A DNA stretch of 64,000 nucleotides from Pseudoclavibacter sp. RFBB5. Lineage in GTDB: Bacteria; Actinomycetota; Actinomycetes; Actinomycetales; Microbacteriaceae. The notes beneath the pieces are model-generated. The model worked only from the letters and a program-made list of their open reading frames with translations. It did no database searches and was not told where the DNA came from. The translations under genes and the position numbers were made by a program. This document shows positions 7,493 through 15,400 of this stretch, one piece after another (position 1 is the stretch's first letter; every line of letters begins with the position of its first letter). The DNA is taken from contig NZ_PSTZ01000001.1 of the NCBI RefSeq assembly GCF_002931555.1, forward strand, positions 1-64,000. The letters are read 5' to 3'.

Positions 7493-8830
7493 TCAACCGA
7501 CCCGGCGCAGCTCCGGCTCCCGCACCCGCAGGAACGGCGCATACGGCAGCAGGAACCGCTGCGCCAGCCGACCGAGCACGCCGGCGTCCGGAGCCAGCTC
7601 CACCTCAGCTCCACCACCCACCAGCACCGCAGCCAGATTGCGCTTCGCGGTCGTACCCCACTGCTCCAAGATCGACGTGTGCCCCGTCAACAGGTCCCTG
7701 AAGGCCAACGGCGCCCCAGAGGCGCGCTTCTCCTGCGCCGCACCCAGCACACCCGTCTCAAGACGAACAACACCCTGCGCGTGCGCCGGATCCGCTCCGT
7801 GCCCGAAATGCCCCGCCCGACCCAGGAACGGGAGATGCACGTTGATGCCGAGAATCGGACCAACCGACGGATCCACAGGGGACAGCAACGCATAGTGCGG
7901 CACACGAGCCGACGCCGGCAGATCATCAAGCGACGTCACCCCATGCCCAAGACCAGCGCTCGACACATGCACGACCCGATCCACGCGCATCCCCAACGAC
8001 ATGGCACGCCCCGTCACCCCACCGCCGAAGCTGAAGCCGAACGCCGTCAACGCCACCCGTCCATCCCGAGGAATCGCGTTCACGAACGCCCCGAGCTTGC
8101 GGGCGAGGCCATCCGCCATCGCGGCCGACAACGCCAGCGGGCCACGAGGGAAACGGCCACCCTGCCACACCACCAGCCCAGCCTCCCCAGCTGGTGCGAG
8201 CTTCAACAACTCCGACATGGTGTGCGCCTTGCCCTCGAAGTCCAACAACCTCGCCTCATTGCCAGGCACGAAGATGCCCACCGAGGAGACACCCTCCGCA
8301 AACGGAGAAGCCATGGGATCCTCCGACTCCGAGATCGCAGTCCCCACGTACTCGACGATCGAATCCCGTTCAGGATCGAACGCGAGCACGAACCGAGGCT
8401 TCCCACCACGATCCACGAAACCGCGACCGCCGTGCAGCTCCTTCAACTGATGCACAAGACGCTCGCGGTCACGCAGCTCACCCCGGCTCGCGTCCGCCAG
8501 GATGCTCTTGATCTCGCCACCCGCGAACGCGCTCGCACTACCGAGAGCCCGCTCGATGGAGGCGCCGGACTCGAGCGCCTTGATGGCCCGCCCAAGCGAT
8601 TCCTGATTCGCGCGCACACGCAGGGCCCACGGAATGCCCTCGAGGTTGCCGACGAGAAGCGGCACCTGCTGCAGCAGCCGCGCCCGCTCCGAGGCAGACA
8701 ATGCACCCCACCACTCCCGCGTCGTCGCGGCCGAGGGCGGCGCGTTCAGCACGCGGCGCAGGCGCCCGCGCGAGATCGGCCTCGACTCGATCAGGCGGGT
8801 GAGGTCAGCTAACGAAGAACGGGCTCGCAC
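7493..8830 (-). CDS. DUF1023-type alpha/beta hydrolase
   Basis: 445 residues. The N-terminal helical part contains WWGALSASERARLLQQVPLLVGNLEGIPWALRVRANQ, a hallmark of DUF1023 proteins, and the hydrolase part has a nucleophile elbow AFGFSFGGG, then a histidine region SILEQWG near the C terminus. It likely hydrolyses an ester or related bond; substrate is unknown. DUF1023 genes often sit beside WXG100/LXG-type secreted proteins, none of which is seen here. It converges on the zeta-type operon with only 31 bases between stops, with no obvious terminator. The elbow reads GFSFGGG where GHSYGS is usual in the family. Confidence 0.75.
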   Translation of the reverse strand: MRARSSLADLTRLIESRPISRGRLRRVLNAPPSAATTREWWGALSASERARLLQQVPLLVGNLEGIPWALRVRANQESLGRAIKALESGASIERALGSASAFAGGEIKSILADASRGELRDRERLVHQLKELHGGRGFVDRGGKPRFVLAFDPERDSIVEYVGTAISESEDPMASPFAEGVSSVGIFVPGNEARLLDFEGKAHTMSELLKLAPAGEAGLVVWQGGRFPRGPLALSAAMADGLARKLGAFVNAIPRDGRVALTAFGFSFGGGVTGRAMSLGMRVDRVVHVSSAGLGHGVTSLDDLPASARVPHYALLSPVDPSVGPILGINVHLPFLGRAGHFGHGADPAHAQGVVRLETGVLGAAQEKRASGAPLAFRDLLTGHTSILEQWGTTAKRNLAAVLVGGGAEVELAPDAGVLGRLAQRFLLPYAPFLRVREPELRRVG

Positions 8831-8917
8831 GCAGAAAGCGTAGCGAGCCCGTCCGACAATCCACGACGTGAATCTGCCGAGGCACAGGAGGCGGTCAGCC
8901 CCCGGCGCCAGCCAGAA

Positions 8918-9697
8918 TCAGTAGTACTCGCCCTGGCGGAAGTCCCAGCTGTTGAACGATTCGGCGAGGATCGCCATGATGCGGTTGATGTCGAGGCCCT
9001 TGCGGATCACGACGGGCGCCGGCGAGATCGAGCGCTGGCCGCCCTGCTCGGGGATGAGGGTGCCGTCGGCATCCACCATCGAGATCATGACGCCCTGCTC
9101 GTGGCGCGTCTCCGTCGTCGCCTCCGGCTGGATTGACGCGACGTAGTCGTTGGCCTCGATGATGAGGTCGGCGCGGTCGTGGATGCGTTCGCCGATGCCC
9201 TCGACAAGGCCGCGGTTGCCCTTGCCGGACGGGTTCGCGGAGCTGGCGAACGCGAAGCGGCCGTGCTTCTCGTAGAGCTCCTTCGCGAGCTTCTCGCCGG
9301 GGACGCCGAACTTGATGACGAAGCAGCTCGTGCCGCGGCCGTCCATCATGAGCTCCTTGGTGCCGTCATCGGGAAGGGCGGCGACGGCCTCTTCCTTCCA
9401 CGGCAGGATGCAGCCGAGGAGGATGTCGTCGTTCCAGTGGCGCTCGTAGAAGGCGTCGATCTCCGGCGTGAGCTGCGCGAGCGCACGGAGCTGCTCGAGC
9501 GAGCCGCAGAGCACGACGCCCGGCTTGTTGCGGTTGCGCTCCTTCGCCTCGAACTTGCGCTCGAGTCCCTCCTTGTCGGAGGTCATGATGATGTAGCCGA
9601 CCTTCGTCGGGACGACGACGAGTCCGCCGTCTCCGGTGAGGATGTCGACGGCTTCTGGCTGCACGTCGCCGTTCCACGCGATCAATTTGCTGTCCAT
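8918..9697 (-). CDS. Sua5/YciO/YrdC/YwlC family protein
   Basis: 259 residues from the ATG at 9695-9697; the frame is open further upstream but homology starts at MDSKLIAWNGDVQPEAVDIL. The block GGLVVVPTKVGYIIMTSDKEGLERKFEAKERNRNKPGVVLCGS resembles the nucleotide/threonine-binding face of YrdC-fold proteins that make threonylcarbamoyl-AMP for tRNA t6A, and FAFASSANPSGKGN is the conserved SANxSG motif. It lacks the separate Sua5 C-terminal domain and carries a FRQGEYY tail. It may be a paralogue of unknown role instead of the housekeeping t6A enzyme. Confidence 0.75.
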   Translation of the reverse strand: MDSKLIAWNGDVQPEAVDILTGDGGLVVVPTKVGYIIMTSDKEGLERKFEAKERNRNKPGVVLCGSLEQLRALAQLTPEIDAFYERHWNDDILLGCILPWKEEAVAALPDDGTKELMMDGRGTSCFVIKFGVPGEKLAKELYEKHGRFAFASSANPSGKGNRGLVEGIGERIHDRADLIIEANDYVASIQPEATTETRHEQGVMISMVDADGTLIPEQGGQRSISPAPVVIRKGLDINRIMAILAESFNSWDFRQGEYY

Positions 9698-9842
9698 AGC
9701 TGCGTTTCTCTCGAGAGTGGTGCTCGGGCTCGTCGAGCCGGAGTGAACTGTCGCGTCCGCTTGGGTCGCGTCGAGCATCGATCCTACTTGGTGTTGGCGC
9801 TCGACCAGGGTCGGGGGAGCCTCCGCCCGTAGGCTTGAGGGC

Positions 9843-10805
9843 ATGGAGACTCCCCAGCAGGTCCCAGAAGACGGTGCTTCTCCGGAGCCCGAGCCGGAGC
9901 CCGAGCTCGAGGCGCTGGTCGTCGCATCCGGCTCCCGCCCGACCACGTCTGACGAGGCGGCTGCGGTGCTCGAGCGGTTTCTACGCGAGACGGTCCCCCC
10001 GATCTTCGACCTCGACCCGACCATGGACGTGCGCGGTTTCGATGCGGCGCGCGTCACCGCGCATCCTCTTGCCGGCGACCTCGTGGGGCTCGACCTCGAC
10101 TTCTCGGGCCTCGAGGTGACCCTCGATCCGACGGTCGTGGACACCCCGCCGGCGCCCGACTTCCCGGCGTTCGGCACCGAGGTGTCGAGGGCGGATGCGA
10201 AGGTCGCCGAGGTGCGTGCGCGTGCGCTCCCCATCCGCATCCAAGACGTCGACGTCGATGCGACGGTCACGGCGACCGGGGTGCACGTCGACTGGGCGGA
10301 GGACGATCTCGGTCAGCTGGCCCTCGCGCTCAAGCGCGGCACGGCCGGGGGTGAGGCCGTGACGGTCTTCCCCGTCGATGCCCTGTCGATCGATCTCTCG
10401 GCGCAGCAGCAGGCAGTGTCGGACGCCGTGGCCAAGTTGGTGCAGGAGTCGGCCGCCAGCCAGGGGTTCAGTGTGCCGCGCCTGGAGATCGGGCTGACGC
10501 AGGCCGGGCCTCGCGGAGTGCACGTGCACGTCTCGGGCAAGGTCAAGCGCGGGCTGCTGGGGGCCAGTCTGCTCTTCTCGACGGAGGCTCAGCTCGGCGA
10601 CGACCTCAAGCTGCGGCTGCTCAAGCCCGCGCTCACGAGCCACAACCCCATCATCGGGCTGCTGCTGCTCGCCGTGCGGAAGCAGGTCCGCGAAGAGCTG
10701 AAGGACCCGATCGACCTGCGCGACCTTCAGCTCGACCCGCTGAAACTCGACGATGTGCAGTTCGAAGTCGGCGAGCGCCTACGGCTGCGCCTCGACTACA
10801 AGTAG
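9843..10805 (+). CDS. Hypothetical protein with acidic N terminus
   Basis: 320 residues from ATG 9843. The N terminus has a Glu-Pro repeat (EPEPEPELE); the rest alternates beta-like segments (VDVDATVTATGVHVDW, IGLTQAGPRGVHVHVSGKVKRGLLG) with a hydrophobic stretch near HNPIIGLLLLAV, then amphipathic DLRDLQLDPLKLDDVQFEVG. The pattern of lipid-binding-like beta strands ending in RLRLDYK faintly recalls LmeA/DUF2993 proteins, but I cannot assign a family. No signal peptide is evident. It stands alone and is followed by a short GC hairpin. Confidence 0.6.
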   Translation: METPQQVPEDGASPEPEPEPELEALVVASGSRPTTSDEAAAVLERFLRETVPPIFDLDPTMDVRGFDAARVTAHPLAGDLVGLDLDFSGLEVTLDPTVVDTPPAPDFPAFGTEVSRADAKVAEVRARALPIRIQDVDVDATVTATGVHVDWAEDDLGQLALALKRGTAGGEAVTVFPVDALSIDLSAQQQAVSDAVAKLVQESAASQGFSVPRLEIGLTQAGPRGVHVHVSGKVKRGLLGASLLFSTEAQLGDDLKLRLLKPALTSHNPIIGLLLLAVRKQVREELKDPIDLRDLQLDPLKLDDVQFEVGERLRLRLDYK

Positions 10806-10807
10806 AC

Positions 10808-10828
10808 GCGCGGCGGCGGAGGCCGCGC
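10808..10828 (+). terminator. Short GC hairpin after the 320-residue hypothetical gene
   Basis: GCGCGGC (10808-10814) pairs with GCCGCGC (10822-10828) across a 7-base loop, followed by CTT. It begins four bases after the TAG of the upstream gene and is a plausible weak terminator. Confidence 0.45.
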
Positions 10829-10929
10829 CTTCCCGGGGAAACGCAGCGCTTCATGGCCGAGAGGAAGGACTCTCCGTAAGGTGATGACGAGAGGACGAGC
10901 GGAGAAAGCCCGCGGAGACCGGAGGAATC

Positions 10930-11346
10930 GTGCACAGCCAGCCCAAGTCCCGCCGCGCTCGGGTGGCCTTGTCGTTCCTCGCCCTCGTCGCCCTCGCTCC
11001 TGCAGGCTGTGCTTCGCCGTCGCTCTCTGAAGCGGAACTGGTCGGCACCTGGGCGGTGAGTCGATCACCAGTTGGTGTCCCTCCCGAGTTCGCGATGGCG
11101 ACGATCGAGTTCACCGACGAATACGCGTTCACCGGAGCTGGCTGCAACGGTGCAGGTGGTGCCTATTCTGTGCGAGGCAACGCAATCCGAATAGGCTCCT
11201 GGTCAGCGACGGAGGTGGGTTGCGATCCGAAACTCCACGAGGTAGAGGACTTGCTCTACAGCGGCTTCACGGACCTCACTATCGAAGGTGAAGAGATCGT
11301 GATGCCGACGTCGGCCGGAGAAGCTCGCTTCATTCGCGAGGGCTGA
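10930..11346 (+). CDS. META-domain-like lipoprotein
   Basis: 138 residues from GTG 10930, preceded by GGAGGAAT. A basic start, hydrophobic stretch and lipobox LAPAGC (C27) mark a lipoprotein. The mature part ELVGTWAV, FTGAGCNGAGGAYSVRGNAIRIGSWSATEVGCDP resembles the META/HslJ domain (GxW..., GCN.x.G.Y, T...C), a small beta fold of uncertain role linked to stress or envelope. Two cysteines (in AGCNG and VGCDP) could pair. It converges with the membrane protein gene at 11362 with only 15 bases between. Confidence 0.72.
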   Translation: MHSQPKSRRARVALSFLALVALAPAGCASPSLSEAELVGTWAVSRSPVGVPPEFAMATIEFTDEYAFTGAGCNGAGGAYSVRGNAIRIGSWSATEVGCDPKLHEVEDLLYSGFTDLTIEGEEIVMPTSAGEARFIREG

Positions 11347-11361
11347 ACCCAGACGTCCGCG

Positions 11362-12216
11362 TCAGCCGGCACCTCCGCTCGACCGAACCTCTTGCAGAGC
11401 GACGGCGATCTGCTCCGCTTTTCCGAAGCTCGTTAGGCCCAGCCAGAGCATCAGCGTCATAGACGCGAACGACGCCATGCGCGGAAACTCTTCGCCGCCC
11501 GAAAGAGCTAGCTGAGCGCCGATGGCCGCGACCACCGCAACGGTCGCGCTGGCCGCGATGGGGACGAGCAATGGGTAGACGGCACGTCGTTGATCGATAC
11601 CTTCCTGCAGGTCCTCGAGCCTGGCGGTATTGATGCGTATGCGGTCATTCGCGGGATTGATGGATTGCTCGAGGAGCCTTCGTGTGCTGCGATCAAGCGT
11701 CGCATCCCGGTGAGCGATAGCCAGCCAGGCGAGCAGGAGCACGAGTAAGAGGACCAGTGCTCCGGTCACGCCGAACAGCGCGGCACTGAGGCCCGTCTGC
11801 CAGGGTTCGGGAGCATCGGTGAGGCCCAGGGTCATCCAGACGCCCGCGCCCGCGCCGAGGAGCCCTGCGATGATCAGGGCGCGCCTGCGCGCTGGTGGCA
11901 GCAGAGGTGGAAGATGCTCCAGGGTGGCGCGCCAGCCGAATGTTGTGATCGGTACGTCAGGAACATCCATTTCGCGGATCTCACCTGGGCCCAGAGCAGT
12001 GAGAACACCCGGCCCGGCCTTCGCCATCCTGGCGTCACCCCAGCGAAGGCCAAGCAGCGCGGCCGGCGCCAGGACGAGAGGGAACCCGACGAGGGCGATG
12101 AAGATCACCCACCCAGTCGGAGTGCCGAGCAGCGCAGCAGCTGCCACTATTCCAATGAGCAGCAGGGCCGCCGCGAGGACGGCGAACATGCCTGTGCGGT
12201 TGCGGTCCTTCGGCAT
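11362..12216 (-). CDS. Hypothetical multi-pass membrane protein
   Basis: 284 residues from the ATG at 12214-12216, chosen because GGAGG lies five bases upstream; the ATG four codons earlier overlaps that site. Six hydrophobic segments are visible in pairs: about 10-55, 105-165 and 215-265. Between the second and third pairs is a charged segment with THR-rich IRINTARLEDLQEGIDQRR. No family recognised and no operon partner. Confidence 0.65.
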   Translation of the reverse strand: MPKDRNRTGMFAVLAAALLLIGIVAAAALLGTPTGWVIFIALVGFPLVLAPAALLGLRWGDARMAKAGPGVLTALGPGEIREMDVPDVPITTFGWRATLEHLPPLLPPARRRALIIAGLLGAGAGVWMTLGLTDAPEPWQTGLSAALFGVTGALVLLLVLLLAWLAIAHRDATLDRSTRRLLEQSINPANDRIRINTARLEDLQEGIDQRRAVYPLLVPIAASATVAVVAAIGAQLALSGGEEFPRMASFASMTLMLWLGLTSFGKAEQIAVALQEVRSSGGAG

Positions 12217-12358
12217 CGACGCCTCCATTGTCGGATCGCTCTTCGGTCAGCACGATGAGCCGTTTGGTCGATGATCACGCTATCGAACGGGCGCGGCGAG
12301 TGACTGAGGAAAGGCGATCCCGTCGAGTGCCTTGCGCTCGTCCTCGAGTACCGCTGGC

Positions 12359-12391
12359 TGGGCGCCGCATCCACCTGCGATACGGCGCCCA
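12359..12391 (-). terminator. Hairpin downstream of the GH59-like gene
   Basis: TGGGCGCCG (12359-12367) pairs with CGGCGCCCA (12383-12391). It starts 15 bases after the stop codon of the minus-strand glycosidase. There is no run of T on that strand, as in most GC-rich terminators of this window. Confidence 0.55.
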
Positions 12392-12405
12392 CCCAGTGCG
12401 TGCGG

Positions 12406-15400
12406 CTACTTCGTGACCGAGACGGTGTGCGTGGTGCTCACCGTGCTGCCTGCGGCGTTGATGAACTCGACCGTGTACTCGTACTGGCCAGGGGCATTGC
12501 CCTCGACCTCCAGCACCGCCTTCTGGGCCGCGGGGCTCGCTGCGGTGAGCGTGCCGGCGCCGACCTCGACACCGTTCTCGAGGAACCGGTAGGAGGTGGC
12601 GTTGGTGCCCCACCAGAGGTTCGCGGTGACGGTGTAGCTGCCGTCTCCGTCCCAGTTGTCCGAGGAGAGGGACGGCGCGCCGGGGGAGGCGTTGGTCACC
12701 GTCACCGTGAGCGATTCCGTCGCGGTGATCCCCTTCGAGTTCACCAGCTCGCCGGTGAAGACGTAGGTTCCGTTCTTCAGGCCGGCGATGTCGACGACAG
12801 CTGACTGCGCCGCCGGTGAGTTCATGCCGAGCGGTGTCGTGCTGACCAGCTGGCCGTCTTGGTAGAGGCGGAAGACGGAGCCGTTCTCACCCCACCACAG
12901 GTTCATGGTCAGCTGGAACTCGCCGTCGCGGAGGCCGGTGTTCCAGCCGTCGTTGGAGGAGAGCACGCCCTTGCCTGGCGCCTTCGTCGCACCGTCGTCC
13001 GTGGGAGCTTCGCTCAGGGTCACGGGTGCGGTCGCCGCCGAGCGGGGGCTCTCTCCGGAGGCGTTGACGCCGGTCACCTCGTAGGAGTGCGTCGAGCCGG
13101 GAGCGAGCCCCTCGACGGTGCAGCTCGTCTCGGTTGCCTCGCAGACCGGGTCCGAACCGCCCGCCTCGTAGACGCGGTAGCCGGTGAACCCTGCACCGGT
13201 GTCCTGGAGGTCGTCCCAGGACACGGTGATGGCGGTGTCGCCCGCTTGCGTCGCGACAGCGTTCTGCGGGGTGCCGGGCAGCGTTTCGTCGGCGACTGCC
13301 AGCCAGGAGATGACCGGCTTCTCGCCGCCAGCGCCCTCGTTGGTCACGAGGTAGTCGACCGTGGCTGCCTCCGAGAGCGTGAAGGTCAGCCCTGCGGAGA
13401 GCTTGGGGGTGGAGCCGGAGAGCGGGATGCTTCCCTTCGCGAGCTCCGTGCCATTGACCGACACGGTCTGGTACATGGTCCTGCTCAGGTTCCACCACTC
13501 GGTGAAGCCACCGGTCAGCGTGTAGGTTCCGGCCTCGAGTGGGAGCCGGTAGCTCAGCTTGGTGGTGTCCTGGTAGAGACCCGTCGAGTACTTGTCCTTG
13601 AGGTCGGTTCCGGTCTTCAGCTTCATGCCATCCGCGACATGCCCCCATTGCTCGGCCGACGTGGAGACCTGGTCGACCTTGTCGTTGCGCAGTTCATCGA
13701 CGGCGGCTGACACTGCCGCGTATTGCGGCGAGGCGACACCGTTCGTCCCGGCGTCGATGAAGTAGACGAGCCCTGGCGGGACGATCTCGAACTGCGCGAC
13801 GACCGGTGCGTCGCTGTCGTAGAGGCGTCCGTGCGCCGTGATCGTCTCGTACTCGGTGCGGGCCTGCTCGTGGGCGGCTGGCTCCCACGTGACGGCCCGT
13901 TCGACGTCTGCGACCATCACCGTGTCGGGGAGCGGGTCATCGGTGTCGAGCACGCCCTGCACGCCGAGGTCGCGGGGCAGCGTCTGCACGTAGACGAGCG
14001 CGAGTCGGGCGTTGTAGCCGCTCGTCCCGTTGGTGCCGAACTCAAGCTCGACGACGGCTTCCTCGTCGAGCGTCAGCGTCTGCGCGATCGGCGTCGCCGA
14101 CCCTGTCGAGACCGCGGTCTTCGAGGTGGTCTCGCCGTTCGCGGTGAGTTTCGCGGACAGGTTCGTCGTGAGTCCGGCACGGGGTGCCTGCACGCCGACG
14201 ATGTTGTAGGAACCGGCGGGGAGAGTGAGGTGGTAGGTCACCGGCTTGTTGAAGTCGGCGCCGATGTACGACGACCCCCAGTCCTGTGGGGTGCCGCCCG
14301 CGAGCGTCGTCGCCGCAGTCGAGTACCCCCACGTGCTGCCTGGGGCCGCGCCGTCCCACTTCTGATCGGCAGTCTCGTTGCGGAGCTCGGGCGAGACGGC
14401 CGCCGCGGCCGCATGAGCTGAACCTGCTGCTGACCCGCTCGAGCCAGAGTCGATGAAGTAGTCGAGGTCCGCGGGGATGACGAGCACGCTCGCCGAGAAC
14501 CGCTGGTAGACGCCGGCTTCGGTCTTCTCCGCGGTCCGGCCGGTGGCCGTGAAGGTCGCAAGCTCACCCGTGGTCTTCGCGCTGGCGTTCGACGCGGCAG
14601 TCCAGATGACATCCGCCTCGGTCCCCGAGAGCGTGAGGGAACCGGGCAGGGCACGCTCGGCCGTGGTGATGGCGACGGAACCCAGGTCGGTCACGTCGGC
14701 GCTCACATCCTTCGGGGTGAGTGCGTCTGCAGCGGATGCGAGTCGCGCTTCGATCGCCGTCGCGCCTTCGACGTCGAGTCCGTACCCGACCGGGTCGGCG
14801 ACCGCGGACTGCGCCGCCGTTCGAGCGGCAGCGAACGGGGCCCATGACTGGGGTGCGTAGTCAGCCTCGACGAGCTGCGCGACGGTGGAGACGGCTTCGG
14901 TGAGTGCTCCCGTGTCGACGCGCGTCGAATCCGCGACTGCACTGATCGTGGCGACCGAGTCGACGTTGAGCGAGCTGTCGTTGGCCGTCTTGACGACGAC
15001 GGTGTGAGCACCGTTCGCGAGGCCGCGGAGCGTGAACGTCGTTCGGGCGCTGCCCGCGCTCCAGGTCGGGGCTCCGAGCGCGACGGGGATCCCATCCACC
15101 TCGACATCGAGCGTTGCAGTTCCGGGGTTGGAGCCGATGATGTCCAGGCCCGTTCCGGTGAAGGAGTAGCTCAGCGCGGCGCCCTTGGCAGTGCTCTTGG
15201 ATGCGGTTCGCTGCCACTCGAACATGCCCTGTCCGTTGACGTGGCTCCAGTTGGCGTCGAACTCGAGCACCGGCGTCGACGTGTTCGACCAGCTGCTCTG
15301 GTGCATCCCATCGATGATCTGCGTGGCGTATGGCGTGTATCCGGGCAGCGTCTGGATCTTCAGGTTGTCGAACTGCACGAAGTTGAAGCTGGATCCGAGT

